This document shows, piece by piece, positions 16,570 through 26,692 of a stretch of 64,000 nucleotides of DNA. The stretch comes from Streptomyces sp. 840.1. Its GTDB lineage: Bacteria > Actinomycetota > Actinomycetes > Streptomycetales > Streptomycetaceae. The DNA is taken from the NCBI RefSeq assembly GCF_003751445.1, contig NZ_RJUU01000001.1, positions 3,539,001 through 3,603,000 of the forward strand, given 5' to 3'. The notes beneath the pieces were generated by a model. That model saw only the letters and a program-made list of their open reading frames with translations. It was not told where the DNA came from and ran no database searches. Both the position numbers and the translations under genes were made by a program. Position 1 is the stretch's first letter; the number at the start of each line of letters is the position of its first letter.

Positions 16570-16574
16570 AAGAG

Positions 16575-16589
16575 TAACGGGTCTAGTCC
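16575..16589. promoter_or_regulatory. Candidate GntR/HutC operator of the phosphonate operon
   Basis: TAACGGGTCTAGTCC lies 77-91 bases before the first operon gene. The same TAACGGGTCTRG core recurs at 22429 before the AlkP gene, and the GGTCTAG half matches HutC/DasR-type operators. Confidence 0.55.
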
Positions 16590-16665
16590 AGGTTTGGGGT
16601 CCAGTTCACCCTCCCGTTGCCGTACCGATCCGTGCGGGTCACCCGTCCCGAGGAGCGTTGCCCTC

Positions 16666-17790
16666 GTGAGAGTCATCGTCGTAGGAGCCGGCGTGGTGGG
16701 AACCATGCACGCCTGGCACGCAGTGAACCGCGGCCACGAGGTCGTACAGATCGAGCGCGAGAGCGAGGCACGCGGGGCGTCACTCCGTAATTTCGGACAG
16801 ATATGGGTCAGCGGCCGGGCCGGCGGCGAGGAGCTGGAGACCGCGCTCCGCGCCCGTGAGCTGTGGGAGTCCATCGGCGAGCGGGTGCCGGACCTGGGCT
16901 TCCGTGCCTGCGGTTCGCTCACGCCGCTGCGGACCGAACGGGAGACCGCGGTCGCCGAGGCGGCCGTCGCCCGCCCCGACGCGGCGGCCCGCGGCTACAA
17001 GCTGCTCACCGCCGCCGAGGCCCGCGCGGTCAACCCGGCCCTGCGCGGCGACTTCCACGCGGCGCTGTGGTGCGAGCGGGACGCGGCCGTGGAGCCCCGC
17101 ATCGCCCAGCTCGCCCTGAAGCGGGAACTGCTGGCCTCCGGCCGGTACACCTACCTCGGCGGCCGCGAGGTGCGCGAGGTCGTCGGCGCCGCGTCCGTCC
17201 GCGACGACCACGGCGACGTGCACACGGGCGACGCCGTCGTCCTGGCCACCGGCGCCTGGCTCGGCGGGCTCGTCCGCGAACTGGCCGGGCCCGACCTGCC
17301 GGTGCGCCGGGTCCGCCTCCAGATGATGCAGACCGACGCGCTCGGGGAGAGGCTCACCACCTCCGTAGCGGACGCCGACAGCTTCCGCTACTACCCCGCC
17401 TACCGGGGTGAGGCGCTCGACGCCCTCAACGCCGGACAGCCGCAGGCCGCCACCGCCTCGGAACACCGGATGCAGCTCCTGATGGTGCAGCGCCGCGACG
17501 GCGGACTGACCATCGGCGACACCCACGAGTACGAGCACCCCTTCTCCTTCGACACCGTCGAGGAGCCGTACGAGCACCTCGCCGGCGTCGTCGAGGCCTT
17601 CCTCGGCCGTCCGCTGCCGCGGATCCGCCACCGCTGGGCCGGGGTCTACGCCCAGTGCACCGACACCGGCCGCGTCGTCCACCGCCAGCAGGTGCGCGAC
17701 GGCGTCTGGCTGGTCACCGGACCGGGCGGCCGGGGCATGACCTGCTCGCCCGCCATCGCCGAGACGACCGCCAACGAACTGGGCTGGTGA
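16666..17790 (+). CDS. FAD-dependent oxidoreductase of phosphonate loci (TIGR03364-type)
   Basis: A 374-residue DAO-type flavoenzyme. The FAD-binding Rossmann loop is at residues 3-12 (VIVVGAGVVG) with the acidic end of strand 2 (VVQIERE) and the C-terminal TGPGGRGMTCSPAIAE flavin loop. This subfamily is found with phosphonatase genes and is thought to oxidise 2-aminoethylphosphonate or its N-methyl forms to phosphonoacetaldehyde, replacing the PhnW transaminase, which is absent here. GTG 16666 has AGGAG ten bases upstream. Its TGA overlaps the next start (GTGA). Confidence 0.8.
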   Translation: MRVIVVGAGVVGTMHAWHAVNRGHEVVQIERESEARGASLRNFGQIWVSGRAGGEELETALRARELWESIGERVPDLGFRACGSLTPLRTERETAVAEAAVARPDAAARGYKLLTAAEARAVNPALRGDFHAALWCERDAAVEPRIAQLALKRELLASGRYTYLGGREVREVVGAASVRDDHGDVHTGDAVVLATGAWLGGLVRELAGPDLPVRRVRLQMMQTDALGERLTTSVADADSFRYYPAYRGEALDALNAGQPQAATASEHRMQLLMVQRRDGGLTIGDTHEYEHPFSFDTVEEPYEHLAGVVEAFLGRPLPRIRHRWAGVYAQCTDTGRVVHRQQVRDGVWLVTGPGGRGMTCSPAIAETTANELGW

Positions 17791-18494
17791 AGAAGTTGAC
17801 CACGGACAACACCCACAACCTGATCGTCCTCGACATGGCCGGCACCACCGTCGCCGACGGCGGCCTCGTCGAGCGGGCCTTCTCCGCCGCCGCCGGACAC
17901 CTCGGCGTGGAGCCCGGCTCCGCCGACCACACCGAGAAGCTCGACTACGTCCGCGCCACCATGGGCGAATCCAAGATCACCGTCTTCCGCCACCTGTTCG
18001 GCGAGGAGACCCTGGCCCAGCGTGCCAACACCGCCTTCGAGGAGGCGTACGGACAACTGGTCGACGGCGGCCTCATCACCCCCGTCCCCGGCGCCCGCGA
18101 GGCCATCGAGCGGCTCCGGGCCGAGGGCCGCACCGTCGTCCTGTCCACCGGGTTCGCCCGCACCACCCAGGACGCGATCCTCACCGCACTCGGCTGGCAG
18201 GACCTCGTCGAGCTGACCCTCTGCCCCGCCGACGCGGGCGGCCGGGGCCGCCCCTACCCGGACATGGTCCTGGCCGCACTCCTGCGCACCGGCGCGGTGG
18301 ACGACGTCCGCCGGACCGTCGTCGCGGGGGACACCTCGTACGACATGCTCAGCGGGGTGCGCTCCGGGGCCGGGATCGTCGCGGGCGTCCTCACCGGCGC
18401 CCACGACAAGGACCGGCTCACCCGCAGCGGCGCCACCCACGTGCTGGGCTCCGTCGCCGAACTGCCCGCCCTGATCGCGCGGGCCGAGGCATGA
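17787..18494 (+). CDS. Phosphonatase-like HAD hydrolase
   Basis: The 235-residue protein is a HAD hydrolase of the phosphonatase-like type (TIGR03351). Asp16 in DMAGTTV is the nucleophile, LSTGF (motif II) follows near residue 112, and VVAGDTSYDMLSG holds motif IV. TMGESK places Lys63 where the Schiff-base Lys of phosphonoacetaldehyde hydrolase (PhnX) sits in the cap, so C-P cleavage to acetaldehyde and phosphate is plausible. It overlaps the flavin oxidase upstream and the ABC ATPase downstream by four bases each, so the six genes from 16666 form one operon. Confidence 0.8.
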   Translation: MKKLTTDNTHNLIVLDMAGTTVADGGLVERAFSAAAGHLGVEPGSADHTEKLDYVRATMGESKITVFRHLFGEETLAQRANTAFEEAYGQLVDGGLITPVPGAREAIERLRAEGRTVVLSTGFARTTQDAILTALGWQDLVELTLCPADAGGRGRPYPDMVLAALLRTGAVDDVRRTVVAGDTSYDMLSGVRSGAGIVAGVLTGAHDKDRLTRSGATHVLGSVAELPALIARAEA

Positions 18495-19606
18495 CGGGCG
18501 GGGCCCCGGCCGTCCGCAGCGGCATCAGGTTCGACCGGGTCAGCGTCGCGTACGGCGGGAACGTGGTCCTGGACGGGCTCGATCTCACCGTGGAACCCGG
18601 CGAGGTCATGGCCCTGCTCGGGCCTTCCGGATCCGGCAAGACGACCGCCCTGCGCGCCGTCGCCGGATTCGTCCGGCCCGCCTCCGGACGGGTCTTCATC
18701 GGCGACCGCGACGTCACCGCCCTGCCGCCGCACAAGCGGGGCATCGGCATGGTCGTCCAGAGCTACGCCCTCTTCCCGCACCTGCGGGTCCAGGACAACG
18801 TGGCCTTCGGCCTGAAGGCGCAGAAGACGGACAGGGCCGAGATCCCGGGCCGGGTCGCCGAGGCGCTCGAACTCGTCGGCATGGCCGCCTTCGCCCGCCG
18901 CTACCCGCGCGAGCTCTCCGGCGGACAGCAGCAGCGCGTCGCCATCGCCCGCGCGCTTGCCATCCGCCCCGGCGTCCTGCTGCTCGACGAACCGCTCTCC
19001 GCGCTCGACGCCCAGCTGCGCTCCGGGATGCTCACCGAACTGGCCAGGCTGCACCGGGAACTGCCCGACGTCTCCATCCTGTACGTCACCCACGACCAGG
19101 TCGAGGCGCTCACCCTCGCGGACCGGATCGCCGTCATGGACCGGGCCCGGCTGCGGGACTGCGACACCCCGCAGGAGCTCTACCGGCGCCCGCGCACCGA
19201 GTTCACCGCCTCGTTCGTCGGCAATGCCAACCTGCTGCCGGTCACCGTCGCCGGGCCCGCCGACACGGTGGACTTCGCCGGGCACACACTCGCCGTACCG
19301 ACCGGCCAGGTGGCCGGGGGCGTCACCGCCACGCTCTGCGTCCGGCCGCACCTGGTCGGGCTCGGGGCCGGGCCCAACGCGCTGACCGGCACGATCTCCG
19401 AGGTCCAGTGGCGCGGCTCCACCCACCGGCTGTACGTCGACGTCGACGGGCACCGCATCAAGGCGGACGTCCGGGAGCTGCGGGAGACGCCCGTACTGGG
19501 GGACCCGGCGACGCTGCACTTCGCCGCCGCCGACGCGGTGCTGCTGCCTGCCGGGGCGGGGGCCTCCCATGGCCTGCCCGCCGGGGCTGGGGCCTCCCAT
19601 GGCTAG
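18491..19606 (+). CDS. ABC transporter ATPase, 2-aminoethylphosphonate-type importer
   Basis: A 371-residue ATPase of the PotA/FbpC type: Walker A GPSGSGKTT (about 45-53), Q-loop VVQSYALFPH, signature LSGGQQQR, Walker B VLLLDEPLSALD and H-loop VTHDQ, then a C-terminal TOBE domain (about 250-350). With two permeases and a Fe3+/spermidine-type binding protein it matches phosphonate importers of the PhnSTUV type. The end is odd: LPAGAGASHG occurs twice in a row as the final 20 residues, from a 30-bp duplication, and is probably not functional. Confidence 0.83.
   Translation: MTGGAPAVRSGIRFDRVSVAYGGNVVLDGLDLTVEPGEVMALLGPSGSGKTTALRAVAGFVRPASGRVFIGDRDVTALPPHKRGIGMVVQSYALFPHLRVQDNVAFGLKAQKTDRAEIPGRVAEALELVGMAAFARRYPRELSGGQQQRVAIARALAIRPGVLLLDEPLSALDAQLRSGMLTELARLHRELPDVSILYVTHDQVEALTLADRIAVMDRARLRDCDTPQELYRRPRTEFTASFVGNANLLPVTVAGPADTVDFAGHTLAVPTGQVAGGVTATLCVRPHLVGLGAGPNALTGTISEVQWRGSTHRLYVDVDGHRIKADVRELRETPVLGDPATLHFAAADAVLLPAGAGASHGLPAGAGASHG
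19544..19603. repeat. 30-bp duplication at an ATPase/permease junction
   Basis: Two 30-bp units (19544-19573 and 19574-19603) differ at only two bases. Each contains a CCTCCCATGG segment, so the duplication also doubled the permease start codon (ATG 19569 and ATG 19599). Confidence 0.9.
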
Positions 19607-20483
19607 CGCCGTCACCGGTGACATCAGGCCGGCCGCCGCCGCCGGGGACGCCGCCTCCGGGCGCCGCAGGGGCCGGAACCTCTGGGCCCTGCCCCCCGTC
19701 GCCGTGCTTGCCGTCGTCTTCCTCTACCCGCTGCTCCTCGTCGTCCAGCAGTCCTTCAGCCCCGACGAGGGCGGTACCTCCACCGCCCCGTACACCGAGG
19801 TCTTCGCCTCCGCGTCCTTCCGCTCGGCGCTCACCACCACCGTCTGGCTCGCGGTCGGCGCGACGGCCGGGTGCCTGCTCCTCGGCTTCGTCCTCGCGAT
19901 GGTCATCGCCTTCGTACCGTTCCCCGGCGGCAGGGCCGTCGCCCGGTTCGTCGACGTCTTCCTCTCCTTCCCGTCCTTCCTGATCACGCTGGCCCTGCTG
20001 TTCATCTACGGCAACGCCGGGATGGCCAACGGCCTGTGGACGGGGGCCACCGGGGCGGCCGACGGGCCCTTCCACTTCCTCACCACCCCCTGGGGCGTCC
20101 TGCTCGCCGAGATCACCTACTTCACCCCGTTCGTGATGCGCCCGCTGCTCGCCGCCTTCTCCCAGCTGGACACCGCGCAACTGGAGGTGGCGTCCTCGCT
20201 CGGCGCCGGACCGGCCCGCATCGTGCGGCAGGTGATCCTCCCCGAGGCGCTCCCGGCGCTCGCGGCGGGCGGCAGCCTCGTCCTGGTCATGTGCCTCAAC
20301 GAGTTCGGCATCGTGCTGTTCACCGGCGCGAAGGGCGTCACCACCCTGCCGATGCTCGTCTACAGCAAGGCGATCCTGGAGTCCGACTACCCGGCCGCCT
20401 GCGTCGTGGCCGTCGTCAACATCGCGATCTCCGTCGGCCTCTACAGCCTGTACCGGGTGGTGAGCCGCCGTGCTGGTGCATAG
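19599..20483 (+). CDS. ABC transporter permease, phosphonate importer (PhnU-like)
   Basis: A 294-residue inner-membrane subunit with six helices: first at about 27-47 (LPPVAVLAVVFLYPLLLVV), last near 265-285. The EAA loop (DTAQLEVASSLGAGPARIVRQVILPEALPAL, split over two motifs) contacts the ATPase. The start could be ATG 19569 in the first copy of the duplicated junction or ATG 19599 in the second; 19599 gives the homologous length. It overlaps the next permease by 14 bases. Confidence 0.8.
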   Translation: MASAVTGDIRPAAAAGDAASGRRRGRNLWALPPVAVLAVVFLYPLLLVVQQSFSPDEGGTSTAPYTEVFASASFRSALTTTVWLAVGATAGCLLLGFVLAMVIAFVPFPGGRAVARFVDVFLSFPSFLITLALLFIYGNAGMANGLWTGATGAADGPFHFLTTPWGVLLAEITYFTPFVMRPLLAAFSQLDTAQLEVASSLGAGPARIVRQVILPEALPALAAGGSLVLVMCLNEFGIVLFTGAKGVTTLPMLVYSKAILESDYPAACVVAVVNIAISVGLYSLYRVVSRRAGA

Positions 20484-21267
20484 CCGTACCGGGAAGTGGG
20501 CCGCCTGGGCCGTCTTCCTGCTGCTGTTCGTCCCGCTGTTCGCGGTGCCGCTGCTGGTCGTGCTCGCCGCCTCGTTCGCCACGAACTGGTCCGGCGCCCT
20601 CCCCTCCGGGCCGACCCTGGAGCACTACGGCGCGGCCACCGCGGGCGACTCCCTCCAGGCCCTCACCACCAGCCTGGTCACCGCCGTCACCGCGAGCCTC
20701 CTCGCGCTGATCGTCGGCTCCTGGGCGGCGCTCGCCGCGGCCTCGCTCGGGCGGCGCGGGAAGCGGTTCCTGGACGCGTTGTTCATGCTGCCGGTCGCCG
20801 TGCCGTCCGTCGTCGTCGGGCTCGCCGTGCTCGTCGCCTTCAGCAAGCCGCCGATGCTGCTCAACGGAACGCGCTGGATCGTGATCCTCGCGCACACCGT
20901 TCTTGTCACGGCGTTCGCCTATTCGTCGGTTTCGGCCGCGACAGTACGTCTCGACCCGATGTACGAACAGGCGGCCGCCAGTCTCGGTGCCCGCCCCGGA
21001 TACGTCCTGTGGCGCATCAGGCTGCCGCTCCTGCTGCCGTCCCTCACGGCGGCCGCCGGGCTCTGCTTCGCCCTGTCCATGGGCGAGCTGAGCGCCACGA
21101 TGATGCTCTACCCGCCGGACTGGACGCCCCTTCCGGTGCAGATCTTCGCGGCCACCGACCGCGGCTCGCTCTTCACCGGGGCCGCCGTCGCCGTGGTCCT
21201 GATGGCGACGACCCTGCTCGTGCTGTTCGCGGTCTCCCGCATCCGCACCAGGGCCTCCTACCGCTGA
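20470..21267 (+). CDS. ABC transporter permease, phosphonate importer (PhnV-like)
   Basis: The 265-residue second permease has six predicted helices and the EAA loop with DPMYEQAAASLGARPGYV followed by LWRIRLPLLLP. It starts at GTG 20470 inside the end of the previous gene. The two permeases would form the heterodimeric channel energised by the ATPase at 18491 and fed by the lipoprotein at 21309. Confidence 0.8.
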   Translation: MLVHSRTGKWAAWAVFLLLFVPLFAVPLLVVLAASFATNWSGALPSGPTLEHYGAATAGDSLQALTTSLVTAVTASLLALIVGSWAALAAASLGRRGKRFLDALFMLPVAVPSVVVGLAVLVAFSKPPMLLNGTRWIVILAHTVLVTAFAYSSVSAATVRLDPMYEQAAASLGARPGYVLWRIRLPLLLPSLTAAAGLCFALSMGELSATMMLYPPDWTPLPVQIFAATDRGSLFTGAAVAVVLMATTLLVLFAVSRIRTRASYR

Positions 21268-21308
21268 CCTCCCCCGCTCCGACACGTCTTCCAGGAGATA
21301 CGACTCCC

Positions 21309-22370
21309 ATGCGCAAGAAGCACCTCACGCCGATGGCCGCCGTCACGGGCGCGCTCGCCCTCACCGCCTCGCTGTCCGCCTGCGGCGGCTCGTCGGCCGC
21401 CTCCGACGAGAAGACCGTCACCGTCTACAGCGCCGACGGGCTCAAGGGCGAGAACGGCGACGGCTGGTACGACAAGGTCTTCAAGGACTTCGAGAAGAAG
21501 ACCGGCATCAAGGTCGAGTACGTGGAGGGCGGCTCCGGCGAGATGGTGCAGCGCGCCGTCCGCGAGAAGACCAACACCCAGGCCGACGTACTGGTCACCC
21601 TCCCGCCGTTCATCCAGCAGGCCGACTCCAAGGGCCTCCTCCAGGCGTACGAGCCGGCCGGTTCCGACCAGGTGGCGAGCGCCGACAAGGCGGCCGACGC
21701 CAAGTGGACCTCCGTCGTCAACAACTACTTCGGCTTCATCCACAACACCAAGGAGCTGAAGACCCCGCCCGCCACCTGGGAGGAACTGCTCGACGGGAAG
21801 TACAAGGAGAAGGTCCAGTACTCCACCCCCGGCGTCGCCGGTGACGGCACCGCCGTACTCATCAAGGCCATGCACGACTTCGGCGGCAAGGAGCCGGCGA
21901 TGGCCTACCTGAAGAAGCTCCAGGCCAACAACGTCGGCCCGTCCGCCTCCACCGGCAAGCTCGCGCCCAAGGTCGACAAGGGCGAACTGCTGGCCGCCAA
22001 CGGCGACGTCCAGATGAACTACGCCCAGTCCAAGGACATGCCCAACCTCGGCATCTGGTTCCCCGCGAAGGCCGGTTCGAAGCCCACCACCTTCGCCCTT
22101 CCCTACGCCGCCGGCCTGGTCAGCAAGGCCCCGCACAGCGCCAACGGCAAGAAGCTGCTCGACTTCATGCTCGCCGAGCAGGCCCAGAAGGACGTCAGCG
22201 CGGTCGGCGGCGGCTTCTCCGCCCGCAAGGACATCGAGGCGACCGACGCCAACGCGGTCGCGCTGGCGAAGCTGATGGAGGGGGTCGAGGTCTTCGAGCC
22301 GGACTGGTCGGACATCGCGGCCGACCTCGACTCGTACGTGGACGCGTGGAAGTCGGCCACCGGCAGCTGA
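21309..22370 (+). CDS. Phosphonate ABC transporter substrate-binding lipoprotein
   Basis: The 353-residue protein begins with a lipoprotein signal peptide, lipobox LSAC with Cys26, so it is tethered outside the membrane. The rest is a type II periplasmic-binding fold of the iron/spermidine/2-AEP class (TVTVYSADGLKGENGD at the start, ADVLVTLPPFIQQADS, YSTPGVAGDGTA as a likely anion-binding loop with Ser/Thr, and PYAAGLVSKAPHS). Binding of 2-aminoethylphosphonate is inferred from the operon. GGAG lies 13 bases upstream of ATG 21309. Confidence 0.83.
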   Translation: MRKKHLTPMAAVTGALALTASLSACGGSSAASDEKTVTVYSADGLKGENGDGWYDKVFKDFEKKTGIKVEYVEGGSGEMVQRAVREKTNTQADVLVTLPPFIQQADSKGLLQAYEPAGSDQVASADKAADAKWTSVVNNYFGFIHNTKELKTPPATWEELLDGKYKEKVQYSTPGVAGDGTAVLIKAMHDFGGKEPAMAYLKKLQANNVGPSASTGKLAPKVDKGELLAANGDVQMNYAQSKDMPNLGIWFPAKAGSKPTTFALPYAAGLVSKAPHSANGKKLLDFMLAEQAQKDVSAVGGGFSARKDIEATDANAVALAKLMEGVEVFEPDWSDIAADLDSYVDAWKSATGS

Positions 22371-22395
22371 CCGTTCCGGGACGGTTCACCCCCGG

Positions 22396-22443
22396 GGTCT
22401 GGACCTCCGATGGATTATCGCGAAAAGATAACGGGTCTGGACC
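22396..22443. promoter_or_regulatory. Two GGTCTGGACC operators before the AlkP gene
   Basis: GGTCTGGACC occurs at 22396-22405 and at 22434-22443, 38 bp apart; the second lies in the longer palindrome GGGTCTGGACCC and shares TAACGGGTCTRG with the operon operator at 16575. The pair puts the AlkP gene under the same regulator. Confidence 0.6.
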
Positions 22444-22521
22444 CACGTTCGACTCCGCGCAATCCGGCGGGGAGTCGAACGCCTTCCCCGTGTGCCCCCA
22501 CCACTTCGACGGAGGATTCCC

Positions 22522-24018
<1,497 letters not shown>

Positions 24019-24135
24019 TCCGCGGCCGCGGCCGGACCTCTGAGGAAGGACCCCCTAAAATCGGGTACGCCGGCGCTGCACAACGCGGTGCCGCCGGCGC
24101 CCCGCACCCGGCGTACGGCACATCAGGAGTCCCGC

Positions 24136-24924
24136 ATGGCAGAGCGCAAGCCGATCTCGTCCTGGCTCACCGACATGGACGGAGTCCTCATCCACGAGGG
24201 GACCCCGATCCCCGGCGCGGACGCCTTCATCAAGCGGCTGCGCGAATCCGGGCTGCCCTTCCTGGTCCTCACCAACAACTCCATCTACACCGCGCGCGAC
24301 CTGCACGCCCGGCTCAACCGGATGGGCCTCGACGTGCCCGTCGAGAACATCTGGACCTCCGCGCTCGCCACCGCCCAGTTCCTGGACGACCAGCGGCCCG
24401 GCGGTACGGCGTACGTCATCGGTGAGGCCGGGCTGACCACCGCACTGCACGACATCGGCTACGTCCTCACCGACCACGAGCCCGACTACGTGGTGCTCGG
24501 GGAGACCCGTACCTACTCCTTCGAGGCGCTCACCAAGGCCATCCGGCTGATCAACGGCGGCGCCCGCTTCATCTGCACCAACCCGGACGAGACGGGCCCG
24601 TCCGCCGAGGGCCCGCTGCCCGCCACCGGGTCCGTCGCCGCCCTCATCACCAAGGCCACCGGCAAGGCCCCGTACTTCGCGGGCAAGCCCAACCCGCTGA
24701 TGATGCGCACCGGGCTCAACGCGATCGGCGCCCACTCCGAGTCCAGTGCCATGATCGGCGACCGGATGGACACCGACGTGCTGGCCGGTCTGGAGGCGGG
24801 CATGCAGACGTTCCTGGTGCTCACCGGGCTCACCACGGTCGCGGACATCGACAGGTATCCGTTCCGGCCGTCCACCGTCGTCGACTCCATCGCCGACCTC
24901 GTGAACCTCGTCGACCTGGGCTGA
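24136..24924 (+). CDS. HAD-IIA family (NagD-like) phosphatase
   Basis: A 262-residue HAD hydrolase with the IIA cap. Catalytic Asp pair in TDMDGVLI (about residues 13-20), motif II FLVLTNNS, motif III GKPNP and motif IV MIGDRMDTDVLAG are all intact. NagD and relatives dephosphorylate nucleoside monophosphates and sugar phosphates. It has its own short upstream region, with a TAAAAT -10-like box at 24056-24061 and AGGAG before the ATG, so it is probably not part of the phosphonate operon. Confidence 0.88.
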   Translation: MAERKPISSWLTDMDGVLIHEGTPIPGADAFIKRLRESGLPFLVLTNNSIYTARDLHARLNRMGLDVPVENIWTSALATAQFLDDQRPGGTAYVIGEAGLTTALHDIGYVLTDHEPDYVVLGETRTYSFEALTKAIRLINGGARFICTNPDETGPSAEGPLPATGSVAALITKATGKAPYFAGKPNPLMMRTGLNAIGAHSESSAMIGDRMDTDVLAGLEAGMQTFLVLTGLTTVADIDRYPFRPSTVVDSIADLVNLVDLG

Positions 24925-25045
24925 TCACGGGCGGGGGGACGGCGCTGCGGCCCCGTCCCCCCGCACACCCGACCGGCCCAGTGCCGGGACCCCTGCGGAT
25001 GCGGAAACGCGCCGCACGCGTGAACCTTCCATAAGGAGGTTCACG

Positions 25046-25609
25046 ATGCGTTCAATACCCCTCACGTTCTGTGCCGCCGCAGCTGCTGCGGCGACCCTGA
25101 TGCCCGCTTCCGCCGCACTGGCCAATTCCGGTTCGGACCACGACCAGGACTCGCGGTCCCGGGCCACCCTCTCGGTCTCCCCGTCCTCCATCGCTCCGGG
25201 CGGCGAGGTCGACCTGGAGGTCGGCGGCTGCAAGGGCAAGGAGGCCAAGGGGAACTCCGAAGCCTTCGTCTCCGAGGCGCGCTTCTCGCCCGGTGACGAC
25301 CGGACGCTCTTCGCGGAGGCCCGGATCCGCTCCGACGCCGAGCCCGGCGAGTACGACATCCAGGTGGTGTGCAAGGACGACCGGCACACCAAGGTGTCCG
25401 GCGTCGTCACCGTCGTCCACCGCAACCGGCCCATGCCGGTCGCCCCCGTCCGCGCGGGCGGCGGCGGCACCGCCGTGCTCGCCGACCAGGCTGCCCAGCA
25501 GGAGGGCCCCGGCACCGTCCACGCGCTGGTCGGCCTCGCCCTGGCCGCCGTGGCCGCCGTCGCGGTCGCCTTCCGCAGCGCGCGCCGCCGCCGCCCGGCC
25601 GTCGACTGA
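25046..25609 (+). CDS. Secreted, membrane-anchored protein of unknown function
   Basis: The 187-residue product has a cleavable signal peptide (residues 1-27, ending ASAALANS), an immunoglobulin-like beta domain of about 85 residues (LSVSPSSIAPGGEVDLEVGG to VCKDDRHTKVSGVVTVVH) with two Cys that could pair, a Gly/Ala linker, a C-terminal membrane helix and the tail RRRRPAVD. It resembles a sortase substrate but no LPxTG-like motif precedes the helix. AAGGAGG before ATG 25046 is a near-perfect ribosome site. The class F sortase starts one base after its stop, so the two are a functional pair. Confidence 0.75.
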   Translation: MRSIPLTFCAAAAAAATLMPASAALANSGSDHDQDSRSRATLSVSPSSIAPGGEVDLEVGGCKGKEAKGNSEAFVSEARFSPGDDRTLFAEARIRSDAEPGEYDIQVVCKDDRHTKVSGVVTVVHRNRPMPVAPVRAGGGGTAVLADQAAQQEGPGTVHALVGLALAAVAAVAVAFRSARRRRPAVD

Positions 25610-25610
25610 C

Positions 25611-26324
25611 ATGTCGTCCTCGGACCGCTCGACGGGGCACGGCAGGCTGCTCACCGGAGTGGCCTGGGCCGTGCTCCTGCTGGGCCTGTGGCTCTGGGGC
25701 CGGGGCATCACCGACGGCTCCGGCATCGGCTCCGCCCCGACCACCGGGGACGTCGCCGCGGTCGGACGCCCGCTCGGCGTGCCGCTGCCCCCCGCGCACG
25801 ACCCGATCAAGGGCGTGACGCCGCGGAGCGTGGAGATCCCGTCGATCGGCATCCGGGCCCCCGTTGTCTCCCGGGGCCTGGACGGGGACGGCGCGATCGA
25901 ACCGCCGTCGTTCGACACGCCCCAGACCGTCGGCTGGTACGGCAGCGGCACCGAGCCCGGCGCCAAGGGGCCGGCGCTGTTCGTCGGCCACGTCGACACC
26001 GAGACCAAGCCGGCCGTCTTCTACGGGCTCAGCGCGGCCCGCCCCGGCGCCAAGGTCGAGGTGACCCGGACCGACGGCACCGTCGCGGAGTTCACCATCG
26101 ACGACGTCCAGGTCTTCACCCGGGCCCGCTTCAACGCCCAGAAGGCCTACGGGCCCCGCAAGGACGGCCGGGCCGAACTCCGGCTGATCACCTGCGGCGG
26201 CACCTACGACCGCGCCTCGCACTCGTACACCGCGAACGTGGTCGTCTCGGCGTATCTGACCGGCGAGGAGTCGGCGGAGAAGGCTGCGGAGAAAGCCGAG
26301 AAGGCCGCGAAGGAGCCGGCGTAG
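25611..26324 (+). CDS. Class F sortase
   Basis: A 237-residue sortase with one N-terminal membrane helix (about 13-30) and a catalytic domain containing His127 (FVGHVDTE), Cys195 (LRLITCGGTYD) and the beta8 strand SYTANVVVSAYL. The GHVDT and TCGG contexts distinguish class F from class E. The C-terminus is a short Glu/Lys/Ala helix. Class F enzymes have a poorly defined role; the directly preceding surface protein is the first candidate partner. Confidence 0.85.
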   Translation: MSSSDRSTGHGRLLTGVAWAVLLLGLWLWGRGITDGSGIGSAPTTGDVAAVGRPLGVPLPPAHDPIKGVTPRSVEIPSIGIRAPVVSRGLDGDGAIEPPSFDTPQTVGWYGSGTEPGAKGPALFVGHVDTETKPAVFYGLSAARPGAKVEVTRTDGTVAEFTIDDVQVFTRARFNAQKAYGPRKDGRAELRLITCGGTYDRASHSYTANVVVSAYLTGEESAEKAAEKAEKAAKEPA

Positions 26325-26354
26325 CGGGGCGGGCCCGTGGTCCCGGGGGTACAC

Positions 26355-26395
26355 GGCCCGGCCGGCCGCCCGGTGTTCCGGGCGCCGGCCGGGCC
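26355..26395 (+). terminator. Terminator hairpin after the class F sortase
   Basis: A 19-base arm GGCCCGGCCGGCCGCCCGG (26355-26373) pairs, with one bulge, with 26378-26395 around a TGTT loop. The remaining spacer to 26692 contains a second, weaker hairpin (CACGCTC 26540-26546 with GAGCGTG 26568-26574) and a CAGGAT -10-like box near 26640 before the cslZ gene; no gene is seen. Confidence 0.65.
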
Positions 26396-26692
26396 GGTCC
26401 TCGACCGCGGGGCGCGGGCCGCGGGAGTGGCCCGGCGCGGACACGGGAGGTCGGTGGCGTCCACGTCCGCCGCACGTCCACTGTAGGACGCCGAACTCGA
26501 CTCGCCCAGCTGCTTTCTGACGGTACGTCGATAACCAGTCACGCTCCGCGCCCGGCCAAGTCGGGCAGAGCGTGGTGAACCCGCCGTAACGGCTCGTCGG
26601 TGATGTGGTGCGGGGCCGGGCCGCTCCCGGGCGCTGTGCCAGGATGGGCGGCGATGCGACGGGGAACGCCGGACTGGAACTAAGGGGAGTGG

